DNA of 64,000 bases from an uncultured Collinsella sp. (GCA_902494345.1 CABUSV010000004.1:62001-126000), one strand, 5' to 3'; positions 1 through 8,075 are shown, numbered from the stretch's first letter. A program made the numbers and translations. The notes: generated by a model from the letters alone, not told the origin.

Positions 1-374
1 TCGTGCGTGCCGGTGCTGAGGACATCGAGAAGCTCGAGAGCCTGCGCTCGACCATCGAGCCGCTGGCGAACACCGCTTCGCTGGTTATGGGCACCGACGT
101 TGAGAAGCCAGCCGCGAGCATCGCCGTGGTCGACAGCGGCGTCGAGGTCTTTGTGGTGCTCGAGGGCAAGGTCGATCTTTCAGCCGAGAAGGCGCGTCTG
201 GAGAAGGAGATTGCCGCGGCCCAGAAGGAGCTCGCCGGCTGCGAGAAGACGCTCGCGAACGAGGGCTTTGTGGCCAAGGCCGCGCCTGCCGTGGTCCAGA
301 AGAAGAGGGACCGTGCAGCTGAGCTCAAGGAGATCCTGGTGGCGCTGACTGCTCAGGTTGCTGACTTCTCGTAG
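1..374 (+). CDS. valS: Valyl-tRNA synthetase, C-terminal end (partial)
   Basis: This is the last ~124 residues of valyl-tRNA synthetase; the gene enters from the left edge, in the frame starting at base 3. The visible part is the tail typical of ValRS: an alternating Lys/Glu-rich coiled-coil arm (LEKEIAAAQKEL followed by a second helix with VVQKKRDR) that contacts the tRNA in known ValRS structures. The stretch before it (SLVMGTDVEKPAASIAVV) matches the linker that precedes this arm. The catalytic domain is outside the window. It is followed by a long palindrome and then folC on the same strand, and valS-folC adjacency is common. Identity rests on the C-terminal arm only but is a good fit. 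Confidence 0.88.
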   Translation, partial: VRAGAEDIEKLESLRSTIEPLANTASLVMGTDVEKPAASIAVVDSGVEVFVVLEGKVDLSAEKARLEKEIAAAQKELAGCEKTLANEGFVAKAAPAVVQKKRDRAAELKEILVALTAQVADFS

Positions 375-390
375 GCGGTACTGGGAGACG

Positions 391-496
391 CGGCTTGGGG
401 CATTGCTCGCTACTGCGGACAGTCCTGCTCGCACGAAGGCCACATTAAGTGGCCTTCGGCTCGTGCGGAACTTGTATCGAGCAAAGCCCCAAACCG
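391..496. repeat. Long imperfect palindrome, copy 1 (valS-folC gap)
   Basis: A ~106-bp palindrome fills the valS-folC gap. Its outer arms (391-413 and 474-496) and central stem (GAAGGCCAC, loop ATTAA, GTGGCCTTC) both pair. A second copy lies inverted at 52731-52850. The 21 nt at 408-428 recur exactly at 52806-52826 (opposite strand), and CGTGCGGAACTTGTA recurs near 52757-52771. The central stems differ between copies by changes on both sides, so pairing is kept. No long T-run follows, so it does not look like a simple terminator. Confidence 0.8.
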
Positions 497-651
497 CTCC
501 CATGGCGGTTACGGGGCGTCCGCTGCCTGCTGGTAAGGGCCACTGGGTTGTGACCTTGATTCTACTGCAAAGTGGTGTTTTGCTGATATTTTGAATGGGA
601 GGGGCTCGTTGTTGATTCGGGCCTCTTTTTATGTTGAGGGGACTTTGGGTT

Positions 652-1995
652 ATGGCTAAACGTTCTGGGTCGTATGTCGTTCCTTTCTCGTTTGAGTTGC
701 TTTCGTTTGGTGAGGCTGTGGGGCTTGCTGCTGATACGGGGCGGATTTCTGGGGATGCTGGGCCTCTGCTCGAGACGGTTGTCGATATGCTCGATGAGCT
801 TGGGCGTCCGGATGAGTATTTCGACTGCATTCAGGTTGCCGGTACCAATGGCAAGACTTCGACCACGCGTTTTTCGGCTGCCATTCTTCGTGGTGAGGGG
901 CTCAAGACGGCGCTATATACGTCGCCGCAGCTGGTGCGCTATCCTGAGCGCATGGAGGTCGATGGGCGTGTTGTGAGCGATGAGGCGTTTGCCCGTGGCG
1001 TTTCGGCCGCTGTTGAGGCGGGGCATCGAGTGAATGCCCGTCGTGTGGCAGCGGGGAAGCGTGCCTATACCATCACACCGTTTGACCTGCTGACGGCTGC
1101 CGCGCTTGTAGTGTTTGCCGAGGCTGCGGTGGATGTTGCAGTGCTCGAGGTTGGCATGGGCGGGCGTTGGGACGCCACAAGCGCGACCGATCCTGTCGCC
1201 GTTGCCATCACGGGCATCGGACTCGATCACACACGCATTTTGGGCGACACGCTCGAGGCAATTGCGGGGGAGAAGGCCGCAGTTATCAAACCCGGGCGCT
1301 TTGTTGTTTTGGGCGAGGGCACGCACGAGGCGAGCGTTCAGCGCGTGATGGATGCCCGTTGCCGCGAGTGCGGCGTCGTGCCGCTCGTGGTGAGCCACGC
1401 CACGACTAAGGTGCCGGCGCATGTGGGCGATACGGTTGAGTTCAGCTGCACCACGCCGCGCGCGATTTATGCGTCGAGCATGGTCAAGCCGGCGTATCAG
1501 CCGCAGAATGCCGCGTGCGCGATTATGCTGTGCGAAGGGTATCTTGGCCGTGAGCTCGACCACGATGCGCTGGATGCGTCGCTTATGGGCTGCCCCACGC
1601 CGGGCCGCTTTGATGTGCTGGGAACTGATCCGCTCAAGCTGATCGACGCCTGCCATAACCCTCAGAGCTGCGAGAACTTTGTGAGCGCGCTGGACGAGAT
1701 CGATCCGTGCGTGGAGAACCGCCCCACGCTGCTGTGTGCCGCGCTGGCCGATAAGGACGTGGCGGGTATCGTTGACGTTCTGGTTCCGGCATTCCCCCGC
1801 GTGGTCGTGACCCAGACCGATTCCGACCGCGCCCTGCCGGCGGAGGAGCTCGCCGCCCTCGTTGATGTCGATAAGCTCGCGGGCGTATATCCAAGCGTAT
1901 CCGAGGCCCTCGCTGCCTTCGATGCCGCGGGCGAGTCCTTCGTGGCAGCCGGCACCATCACCCTAGCCGGCGAAGTAGCCGGCCTGCTGCGCTAA
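652..1995 (+). CDS. folC: Folylpolyglutamate synthase / dihydrofolate synthase
   Basis: FolC adds glutamate to folates with ATP (and in many bacteria also makes dihydrofolate from dihydropteroate) in the cytoplasm. The Mur-ligase-type P-loop AGTNGKTST lies at residues ~63-71, followed by the folate-binding region (YTSPQLVRYPERM), the second motif GMGGRWDATSA, and the C-terminal domain with LIDACHNPQS. The length of 447 aa is normal for the family. I chose ATG 652 because GAGGGG lies ~10 nt upstream; an in-frame ATG at 631 has no ribosome site. It follows valS on the same strand across the palindrome at 391-496. Confidence 0.93.
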   Translation: MAKRSGSYVVPFSFELLSFGEAVGLAADTGRISGDAGPLLETVVDMLDELGRPDEYFDCIQVAGTNGKTSTTRFSAAILRGEGLKTALYTSPQLVRYPERMEVDGRVVSDEAFARGVSAAVEAGHRVNARRVAAGKRAYTITPFDLLTAAALVVFAEAAVDVAVLEVGMGGRWDATSATDPVAVAITGIGLDHTRILGDTLEAIAGEKAAVIKPGRFVVLGEGTHEASVQRVMDARCRECGVVPLVVSHATTKVPAHVGDTVEFSCTTPRAIYASSMVKPAYQPQNAACAIMLCEGYLGRELDHDALDASLMGCPTPGRFDVLGTDPLKLIDACHNPQSCENFVSALDEIDPCVENRPTLLCAALADKDVAGIVDVLVPAFPRVVVTQTDSDRALPAEELAALVDVDKLAGVYPSVSEALAAFDAAGESFVAAGTITLAGEVAGLLR

Positions 1996-2009
1996 CCCAT
2001 CCCCTCAGC

Positions 2010-2076
2010 AGTTGCGGTGGAATAGTTCCTGTTTTTGGGTTCTAGCAGCCCATCCAGGAACTATTCCACCGCAACT
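2010..2076. repeat. 67-bp palindrome, 22-bp arms and 23-nt loop, copy 1
   Basis: Perfect 22-bp inverted arms (beginning AGTTGCGGTGGAATAG) enclose a 23-nt loop containing TTTGGGTTCTAG. It sits between the convergent folC and M24 peptidase genes. A second copy with the same arms and loop length, but a different loop sequence, is at 3614-3680 on the other side of the peptidase gene. There is no T-run, so it is a poor intrinsic terminator. Confidence 0.9.
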
Positions 2077-2100
2077 TAGTTTGGGGGCTTGGGGACCAGG

Positions 2101-3189
2101 CTAGTCTAGGCGGAGCGGATCGTGGGGGTAGGCGTTGAGAATCTCGACGCCGGACTCGGTGACCAGGGCCAAGTCCTCGATGCGGACTCCGGTGCGGCCG
2201 GGGAGGTAGATGCCCGGTTCGATGGAGAACGTCATGCCTGGCTCTACGACCTGCTCGTTGACCAGCGAGACGTCGCCCGGCTCGTGGTCTTGCAGGCCGA
2301 TCGAGTGGCCCAGGCGATGCGTGAAGTACTTGCCGTAGCCTGCGTCCTCGATCACGTCGCGCGCGGCGCGGTCCAGGTCGGACATGCGAACGCCCGGTGC
2401 GATGAGCGCCTCGGCGGCCTCGTTGGCGCGGCGCACGATGTCGTAGATGCGTGCGGTCTCCTCGTCCGGCTCGCCCCAAAAGAACGTGCGTGTCATGTCC
2501 GAGCAGTAGTTGTGATGACGCCCGCCAATGTCGAACAGCACCACATCGCCGCGCTTGAGCACCGTATCGTCGGGCTCGTGGTGAGGGTCGCCGGCGTTGG
2601 CACCAAAGCTCACGATAGGCGGAAAGCTAAAGCCCTCGAAGCCGTGCTTGCGATACAGGCCGAGCATCTGGTCGGCAATCTCGCGCTCCGTTACGCCCTC
2701 GTGGATGAGTTTGATGGCGTCGGCCATCACGGCGTCGTTAGCGGCCGAGGACGCGCGCATGAGCTCCTGCTCGGCGGCGTCTTTGTAGGTGCGTGCGGCG
2801 GTGACGGCAAAGTCGCCTAGGAAAAACTCGCTCGCGGCGTGACGCTCCATGAGGGGCATCAAAAAGCCCGAGCGCATGACGGTGTCGATACCGAGTGGCT
2901 TGGTCGGGTCGATCTCGCGTGCGATGGCGTCGGCCACAACGTCGGTATCGGTGTGGTAGGCCACGCGGGCATTGTCGTAATCGGGCAGCTGATGCAGCGC
3001 GTTGACCAGGATCACCGGCTTGGCATCGCGTGCGAGTAGCACGCCGCAAAAACGTTCGAACATATCGGCATAAAACCCGGTCAGATAGTAGATCGACCAC
3101 GGGTCGTTTACGAGCAGCTGTGCGCCGGGGTGCTGAGCCTCGAGCGCATCGAGCACGCGCGCCACACGCTGGTCATCGACATGTGCCAT
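2101..3189 (-). CDS. M24 family metallopeptidase (Xaa-Pro aminopeptidase-like)
   Basis: A cytoplasmic aminopeptidase of the pita-bread fold, likely removing N-terminal residues before proline. The N-terminal creatinase-like domain (residues 1-~125) is followed by the M24 catalytic domain with all five metal ligands visible: D220 (LFDIGG), D231 (CSDMTRTF), H295 (HRLGHSIG), E324 (SIEPGIY) and E338 (VRIEDL). Length 362 aa is typical of bacterial PepQ/YpdF-type enzymes. The gene stands alone on the minus strand, bracketed by identical-arm palindromes. Proline dipeptidase versus aminopeptidase activity cannot be separated from sequence alone. Confidence 0.9.
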   Translation of the reverse strand: MAHVDDQRVARVLDALEAQHPGAQLLVNDPWSIYYLTGFYADMFERFCGVLLARDAKPVILVNALHQLPDYDNARVAYHTDTDVVADAIAREIDPTKPLGIDTVMRSGFLMPLMERHAASEFFLGDFAVTAARTYKDAAEQELMRASSAANDAVMADAIKLIHEGVTEREIADQMLGLYRKHGFEGFSFPPIVSFGANAGDPHHEPDDTVLKRGDVVLFDIGGRHHNYCSDMTRTFFWGEPDEETARIYDIVRRANEAAEALIAPGVRMSDLDRAARDVIEDAGYGKYFTHRLGHSIGLQDHEPGDVSLVNEQVVEPGMTFSIEPGIYLPGRTGVRIEDLALVTESGVEILNAYPHDPLRLD

Positions 3190-3281
3190 GAAACATCCTT
3201 TCGCTAGGGTGCCACCATAGTATCCCCAATGCCAGGGTAGTCAATTTGGGACAGGGCTATTTAGCTGCGTCAGACATGCGG

Positions 3282-3358
3282 AATGATTTTTCTGGGACGG
3301 GATTAAATAATCATTGGGTGCCGAATGATTATTTAATCCCCGTCCCAGAAAAATCATT
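3282..3358. repeat. Near-perfect 34/35-nt inverted repeat
   Basis: Arms 3282-3315 and 3324-3358 are complementary over their whole length except for one extra G, with an 8-nt loop. The arms have AATGATT at both ends and GGGACGG inside. This would form a very stable cruciform or RNA hairpin upstream of the M24 peptidase gene, which is read on the minus strand. No related copy was seen elsewhere in the window. Confidence 0.9.
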
Positions 3359-3414
3359 TGAGCGAACGTTCGGACAAAAGTAGTCATAAGAGCCCGCCCC
3401 GAATTAGCTGCTTT

Positions 3415-3568
3415 CAAAACTATGGCGGATTACGGGGCTGGACCTGTATTACTTGACCATGGGAAAAATCGCGAAATTAAAACCGCAGGTAGAGGGCTTA
3501 TCAAAAATCGAAAATTGCCGGTATGGATGGGGGTCTCCGAATCAGCCCCGTAATCCGGCATAGTTTTG
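3415..3568. repeat. 26-bp inverted repeat with ~102-nt spacer
   Basis: Arms 3415-3440 and 3543-3568 pair at 25 of 26 positions. The spacer contains AAACCGCAGGTAGA (ending at 3493), which also occurs in the spacer of the unrelated-arm palindrome at 33648-33772. It lies between the peptidase gene and the glp-like operon. It may be an element family or a recombination-type inverted repeat; no gene fits inside it. The whole 3190-3732 gap holds only palindromic elements. Confidence 0.85.
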
Positions 3569-3613
3569 AAATGGCACTAAAGTAGGCACAAGCTAAATAC
3601 CAATTCCAAGGAT

Positions 3614-3680
3614 AGTTGCGGTGGAATAGTTCCTGGATGCCGGGGTTTTGGCGGAAATCAGGAACTATTCCACCGCAACT
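3614..3680. repeat. 67-bp palindrome, 22-bp arms and 23-nt loop, copy 2
   Basis: The arms are identical to copy 1 at 2010-2076 (22 bp, perfect), and the loop is again exactly 23 nt but with a different sequence (GATGCCGGGGTTTTGG...). It lies just downstream of the DUF1667 gene end. Conserved arms with a free loop suggest that selection or mobility acts on the arms. Confidence 0.9.
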
Positions 3681-3732
3681 GAGGAGGGCAGGGTGGATGG
3701 CGGGGTAGCTTAAAGAGCCCGTCCCAAATTAG

Positions 3733-4125
3733 CTACTCGATGTCCATGCTGGCGATGAGGTCGGTACCGGTGTCTAGGAGGTTGGGGAGGACGACGTCGC
3801 CCATGCGGATGGGAGCTTCGACGACCAGGCTGCGGATGAGGTCCATGGCTTGGGCGTGAAGTTTTAGCGGGATGGCCTCGGCCGTGCGTACGGGGAGCAG
3901 GGCTTCGTCGCCGCCAGATACGGCCACGGTGGTGGTGAGCACGCGCATGGGGCAGGTGAGCTCCTGATGTGCGAACTTATCGCCGCGCGGGCAGTTGTTG
4001 CCGGTTACGGAGCGCACTTCCACCACGGCGCCGTCTGCGTCACGCTCTACCTCTACGGTCAGGAGGCACTCGGATGGGCAGGTGGTGCAGTTTAACTTGA
4101 GCGTCTCGATCGCGTTCGTGCTCAT
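3733..4125 (-). CDS. DUF1667 family small cysteine-rich protein
   Basis: A 130-aa protein with N-terminal cysteines (LNCTTCPSEC) and further Cys-Pro motifs (GNNCPRGDKF and TCPMRVLTTTV), the hallmark of DUF1667. The family is routinely encoded beside GlpA/GlpB-like oxidoreductases and probably carries an Fe-S or metal site used with them (inference). I chose the ATG at 4125 because AGGAGG sits 9 nt upstream; a longer reading frame runs into the upstream gene without its own site. It starts 4 nt after the FAD oxidoreductase stop, so the two are translationally coupled. It is the last gene of the three-gene operon. Confidence 0.85.
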   Translation of the reverse strand: MSTNAIETLKLNCTTCPSECLLTVEVERDADGAVVEVRSVTGNNCPRGDKFAHQELTCPMRVLTTTVAVSGGDEALLPVRTAEAIPLKLHAQAMDLIRSLVVEAPIRMGDVVLPNLLDTGTDLIASMDIE

Positions 4126-4129
4126 GACT

Positions 4130-5476
4130 CTACACCTCCTCAACGGGATCGACAGATAGGATAATCTCGCTGGCACCAAGGTCGAGCGCTTGTTTGATGA
4201 TCTTTGCCGGCAGTGGAAAGCTTTCCATAACGCTCGGCTTAAACGCGCGGACATTGCCGGCGAACAGTTCCTCGCCGTCGGCCAAGATCCTCACGCGGGC
4301 GGCGTTGACGGGTCGGCGCACGCGGAAGTTGAGCTTGGTGAGCGTCACAGCCGTAATGCGTCCCGGCAGTGCATAGCCCGCGATGCCGGCAGGGGAGACT
4401 GTGAGCTCGCAGTTCGGAACGGAGCCCGCGTCGGTCCCCAGCGCGTACGCCGCCGCAGCTGTGCCAGCCCTCTCGGACTCGGTCGTCACGTTGTCTGCCA
4501 GGTCGTGCACGTGCAGCACGTTTCCACAGGCAAAGATGCCCGGCACGCCCGTCTGCAGGCTTTGGTCCACCACGGCGCCGCGCGTGCGGGGGTCCAGCTC
4601 CACGCCCGCGGCAACCGAAAGCTCGTTCTCGGGAATCAAGCCTACCGAAAGCAGCAGTGTGTCACACGGAACAATGCGCTCGGTCCCCGGAATGGGCACC
4701 AGGCGCTTGTCGATCCGGCTCACCTCGACGGCTTCCACGCGGTCGTGCCCGATCACGCGCGTGACGGTGGTGGACAGATGCAGCGGAATGCCAAAGTCGT
4801 CTAGGCAGTTCTTGACGTTGCGGCGCAGGCCGTTGGCGTACGGCATGAGCTCGTAGACGCCCTCAACCGAAATCCCCTCGAGCGTGCAGCGACGTGCCAT
4901 GATCAGCCCGATATCGCCCGAGCCTAAGATAACTGCGCGCGAGCCGGGCTTGAGATTCTCGATATTGATGTATCGCTGCGCCAAGCCGGCCGTAAACACG
5001 CCTGCGGGACGGCTACCGGGAATCTTGATCTCGCTGCGGGTGCGTTCACGGCAGCCCATGGCAAGGACGATCGCGCGTCCGGTGAGCTGCAGCATGCCGG
5101 CAGAGCTCATGAGCGTGACGGTATGGACCGCGGTGTCTTCCGTAGGCTCGCCTGAATCAATTCCAATCACCATGCTGCCCAAGAACAGCGCGATGTCGGT
5201 TGCGCGCACCTGGTCGATAAAGCGCTGCGCGTACTCGGGACCGGTGAGCTCCTGTTTAAAGTGCGACAGGCCAAAACCGGGGTGGATGCATTGGCGCAGA
5301 ATGCCGCCCAGATGCTGTTCGCGCTCCACGATGGCCACGTGTGCGCCGGCCTTATGCGCGGCAAGCGCGGCCGCCATGCCGGCAGGTCCGCCGCCGATAA
5401 CGACCACGTCGAAGGCCTGCGTTGCCACGCCCTCAATGATGCCGCTATCAATCGCGCTCGATTTGAATTCCGCCAT
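4130..5476 (-). CDS. FAD/NAD(P)-dependent oxidoreductase (GlpB/Nox-like partner)
   Basis: A 448-aa flavoprotein with two nucleotide-binding folds: an FAD site VVVIGGGPAGMAAALAAHKAG near residues 24-44, and a pyridine-nucleotide site VILGSGDIGLIMARR near residue 185. A TRSEIKIPGSRPAGVFTAG segment and a final FACGNVLHVHD motif are typical of the pyridine nucleotide-disulphide oxidoreductase class. It lies between the GlpA-like gene (1-nt gap) and the DUF1667 gene (4-nt gap). This trio is known in anaerobes as an alternative glycerol-3-phosphate or 2-hydroxyacid dehydrogenase module. It probably passes electrons from the GlpA-like subunit to NAD(P) or an Fe-S carrier. The substrate is not proven by sequence. 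Confidence 0.85.
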   Translation of the reverse strand: MAEFKSSAIDSGIIEGVATQAFDVVVIGGGPAGMAAALAAHKAGAHVAIVEREQHLGGILRQCIHPGFGLSHFKQELTGPEYAQRFIDQVRATDIALFLGSMVIGIDSGEPTEDTAVHTVTLMSSAGMLQLTGRAIVLAMGCRERTRSEIKIPGSRPAGVFTAGLAQRYINIENLKPGSRAVILGSGDIGLIMARRCTLEGISVEGVYELMPYANGLRRNVKNCLDDFGIPLHLSTTVTRVIGHDRVEAVEVSRIDKRLVPIPGTERIVPCDTLLLSVGLIPENELSVAAGVELDPRTRGAVVDQSLQTGVPGIFACGNVLHVHDLADNVTTESERAGTAAAAYALGTDAGSVPNCELTVSPAGIAGYALPGRITAVTLTKLNFRVRRPVNAARVRILADGEELFAGNVRAFKPSVMESFPLPAKIIKQALDLGASEIILSVDPVEEV

Positions 5477-5477
5477 C

Positions 5478-6932
5478 CTAGCGCACCCCCTTCAGCGGTC
5501 CCTCAACCAGCCAAGATCCGACATCCTCTAACAGCACCTCGCTAGGGTCACATCCCAGCTCTCGGGCAAGAATCGCCACCACACGCCCCTGGCAAAAGCC
5601 GCTTTGGCACCGACCCATGCCGGCACGACAGCGGCGCTTGACGCCCTCGACCGAAACTGCGCCCGGCTGGCGTCGGATCGCGGCCACAATCTCGGCCTCG
5701 GGCACCGTCTCGCAGCGGCAGACAATCTGTCCCCACGCGGGATCGGACTCGATCAGCTCCTCCTTGCGCGCCAGCGGCGTGCGGTCAAAGTCGTCCGGCG
5801 CGCGGCGAATTGGGTTCCAGTCCGCCCGCTCGTGCAGTTCCACGCCCGCCTCGCGCATCACAAGCTCCATGCGCTCGGCAATGGCTGGCGCGCTCGCCAC
5901 GCCCGGCGACTGAATGCCCGCCGCCTGGAACAGCCCCGGCACCACAGTCGACTGTCCAATAAAGAAGTCGTTCGTTCCCTGAATGACCGGACGCCCGCCG
6001 GCAAATGCGCGCACCACGCGGCGCGTATCCAGATCGGGCACCAGCTTGCGCGCGCCGGTCAGCAGCGCGTTCACATCGCTCGCATAGGTCTGTGTATCGC
6101 CTGCCTCGCGCACGGCGGCCGTGGCGGTGATCACGGTGTTGCCATGCACGGTGCCCGTCACGATAACGCCCTTCGATATCGGCGTCGGTACGGGGTAGAG
6201 CGGCATAAGCGTGCGCGGCTCCTTGTCCAGCACCACGATGTTGCCCTGACGCCAGACCATCTGGAACTCCTCGGCACCCGCCATATGCGAGATGTTCGCG
6301 GCGCCGTTGCCCGCGGCGTTGATCAGGTAGCGGCAGCGCACATTGCCAGCGGGGGTCGCCAGCGTAAAGCGCGCGTCGTCGCCCGAGCCCGCGACTTCAA
6401 TCGCCTCCACCGGTGCGGAGCGCATAAACGTCACCCCGTTGGCCACGGCGTTCTCCAGCGCGGCGATGGCAACCTCAAACGGGTCGACAAACCCAGTCGA
6501 GGGGCACCACAACGCGCACGTTGCATCGGCACTGGCGCGCGGCTCTAATTCGTGGATGCAGTCGGGTTCGACGATCGACAGCTCGGGCACACCGTTGACA
6601 TGGCCATTGCTCCGCAGCTGCTCCAGATGCGCGCGGTCCTCGTCGCTAAAGCCCAACACCATCGACCCGGTGCGGCGGAACAGAAAGCCCAGCTCCTGGG
6701 CCCACGTGCCGTAAAGCTCGCAACCTCGGGCATTGACCTGTGCCTTAACGGTGTCCGGTGTCGGATCGTAGCCGGCGTGCACCAGGCCGCCGTTGGCCTT
6801 CGACGCGCCCAGCGCAATATCGTTAGCCGCCTCGACCACGCAAATGGAAAGGTCAAATCGCGCGAGCTGCCGCGCGATGGCGCATCCGGTGATGCCCGCG
6901 CCGACAATCGCGATATCAAACGTTTCTGTCAC
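5478..6932 (-). CDS. GlpA-like FAD-dependent dehydrogenase with BFD-type [2Fe-2S] domain
   Basis: A 484-aa DAO-family flavoenzyme with N-terminal FAD-binding motif DIAIVGAGITGCAIARQLAR and the DAO signature GASKANGGLVHAGYD. A C-terminal BFD-like [2Fe-2S] domain follows, with cysteines in VCRCETVPE and RRCRAGMGRCQSGFC (about residues 405-450). This is the architecture of anaerobic glycerol-3-phosphate dehydrogenase subunit A and of related 2-hydroxyglutarate-type oxidases. It starts with GTG; GGGAGG lies 5 nt upstream. It is the first gene of the operon ending with DUF1667. Glycerol-3-phosphate is the best guess for the substrate; no glycerol kinase or facilitator gene is in the window. Confidence 0.85.
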   Translation of the reverse strand: MTETFDIAIVGAGITGCAIARQLARFDLSICVVEAANDIALGASKANGGLVHAGYDPTPDTVKAQVNARGCELYGTWAQELGFLFRRTGSMVLGFSDEDRAHLEQLRSNGHVNGVPELSIVEPDCIHELEPRASADATCALWCPSTGFVDPFEVAIAALENAVANGVTFMRSAPVEAIEVAGSGDDARFTLATPAGNVRCRYLINAAGNGAANISHMAGAEEFQMVWRQGNIVVLDKEPRTLMPLYPVPTPISKGVIVTGTVHGNTVITATAAVREAGDTQTYASDVNALLTGARKLVPDLDTRRVVRAFAGGRPVIQGTNDFFIGQSTVVPGLFQAAGIQSPGVASAPAIAERMELVMREAGVELHERADWNPIRRAPDDFDRTPLARKEELIESDPAWGQIVCRCETVPEAEIVAAIRRQPGAVSVEGVKRRCRAGMGRCQSGFCQGRVVAILARELGCDPSEVLLEDVGSWLVEGPLKGVR

Positions 6933-7101
6933 AGTGCCTCCCAGACGAGTTGACAGGCCGTCAATAAGACTATCCTACGGTCTGCATACCTCCAGCGCAG
7001 CGGCAATGCGGCGAACAGCCCCGCAACACCCGCCAACGGCAGACGAGGGGAGACCCGGCAATATCGACAACCTCGTCTGCCGACAACTACGGCAACCTTT
7101 C

Positions 7102-7318
7102 GTCTCGATCTGTAACAGTTAGCTGATGATTTGGGTTCTAGATGTTACAGATCAAGACAAACCTTTCGGCGGATTTTGAATGTCTCGATCTGTAACAGTA
7201 AGAGGGGTTTGGGGGTCCAAGATGTTACAGATTGAGATTTAAGTCGGGGAGGGGCCCCTTTGTCTCAATCCATAACACCTAGACCCGGATTCTGCCTCCA
7301 CCCGTTACAGATTGAGAT
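7102..7318. repeat. Three palindromic units in tandem with exact 80-bp period
   Basis: Units at 7102-7158, 7182-7238 and 7262-7318 are each 57 nt long. Each has ~16-nt inverted arms (GTCTCGATCTGTAACA and its complement, with a few changes) around a ~25-nt variable loop. The units are separated by two different 23-nt spacers, which gives a precise 80-bp period. The gap 6933-7418 holds only this array. Loop 1 shares TTTGGGTTCTAG with the palindrome at 2010-2076. No cas genes are present and the arms drift, so this is not called CRISPR. Confidence 0.85.
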
Positions 7319-7418
7319 GTTTGTGTCCGCGCCAGCCCCGTACCCAGCCGTAGTCCCATATAAACAAACCCCGTGGTAAACTTGACCGGACTGTAAATAT
7401 TCCGAAAGGTACACCCCA

Positions 7419-7850
7419 ATGTCCAAGTACATCTCTGAGCTCATGTCGCCGCAGCTTATGGGCGTCATCTATGCCTTTGTTGGCTTTATCATCGCCCTGT
7501 ATGTGCTGTCGGTCGTTTATGTGTTCATCGACGCTCGCCGCCGCGGCGCCAGCGCCTACGTGGCATGGGGCATCATCGCCCTCATCCCGTTTGTGGGCCT
7601 TATCGCCTACCTGGTCCTGCGTCCGCACTCCTACGCGTCCGACCGCGAGGAGCAGGAGCTGGACATGGCCCTGCGCGAGCGCCAACTTGCCCAGTACGGT
7701 ACCTGCCCGCAGTGCGGCGCGCCCATCGAGAAGGACTTTGTTGTCTGCCCGGTGTGCGATACCCAGGTTCGCAACGTCTGCCCCAGCTGCCATCGCCCGC
7801 TCGATGCGCACTGGAAGGTCTGCCCCTACTGCCGAACTCGCATCCAGTAA
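7419..7850 (+). CDS. Two-TM membrane protein with double zinc ribbon
   Basis: A 143-aa protein. Two hydrophobic helices (about residues 12-37 and 46-67), separated by a short DARRRG turn, resemble the PLD-nuclease N-terminal (PLDc_N) membrane module. The cytoplasmic tail carries two zinc-ribbon knuckle pairs: CPQCGAPI...CPVC and CPSCHRPL...CPYC. GAAAGG lies upstream of the ATG. Function is unknown; small zinc-ribbon membrane proteins of this type are usually annotated as hypothetical. It is a single gene between the palindrome array and the thrS promoter region. Confidence 0.8.
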   Translation: MSKYISELMSPQLMGVIYAFVGFIIALYVLSVVYVFIDARRRGASAYVAWGIIALIPFVGLIAYLVLRPHSYASDREEQELDMALRERQLAQYGTCPQCGAPIEKDFVVCPVCDTQVRNVCPSCHRPLDAHWKVCPYCRTRIQ

Positions 7851-7945
7851 CGCATCCATCGCCGGGCCGGCCGCAAGTCACTGGCGCGCCGCAAGCCACG
7901 CTCACCTTACACCCCGCCCCACACGATGAAGCATGCGTAGAAAAT

Positions 7946-7976
7946 CGCCCGCCGTGCCATTAAGGTGCGGCGGGCG
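7946..7976 (+). terminator. GC-rich hairpin between zinc-ribbon gene and thrS
   Basis: CGCCCGCCG (7946-7954) pairs perfectly with CGGCGGGCG (7968-7976), and four more inner pairs including G-U enclose loop ATTAA. Only a weak T stretch (CTTGT) follows, so termination would be inefficient unless helped by a factor. The promoter for thrS starts right at its downstream edge. Confidence 0.55.
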
Positions 7977-7977
7977 C

Positions 7978-8005
7978 TTGTATACCAAGGCAACCTGCCT
8001 ATAAT
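7978..8005 (+). promoter_or_regulatory. Probable thrS promoter
   Basis: TTGTAT (7978-7983), a 16-nt spacer and a perfect TATAAT (8000-8005) lie 71 nt before the thrS start codon. This is the strongest sigma-70-like promoter seen in this part of the window. Confidence 0.6.
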
Positions 8006-8048
8006 GATGCAAGTCAAAAACGCCGAGCGCATCGCACGCACTTGCATC
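8006..8048 (+). promoter_or_regulatory. Inverted repeat in thrS 5' leader
   Basis: GATGCAAGT (8006-8014) and ACTTGCATC (8040-8048) form a perfect 9-bp stem. It starts near the predicted transcription start and ends just before the thrS ribosome site (GAGAGGAG at 8057-8064). It could be a leader hairpin for translational control or an operator. There is no T-box consensus. Confidence 0.5.
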
Positions 8049-8075
8049 AGGCATCCGAGAGGAGAAAACATACCC

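Noticed and set aside
7102..7318. CRISPR array with 23-nt spacers
   Set aside because: Only three units, each unit is itself a long palindrome with a variable loop, arms drift between units, and no cas genes are present.
7851..8075. T-box leader for thrS
   Set aside because: No AGGGTGGNACCGCG-like antiterminator sequence and no specifier stem were found in this leader.
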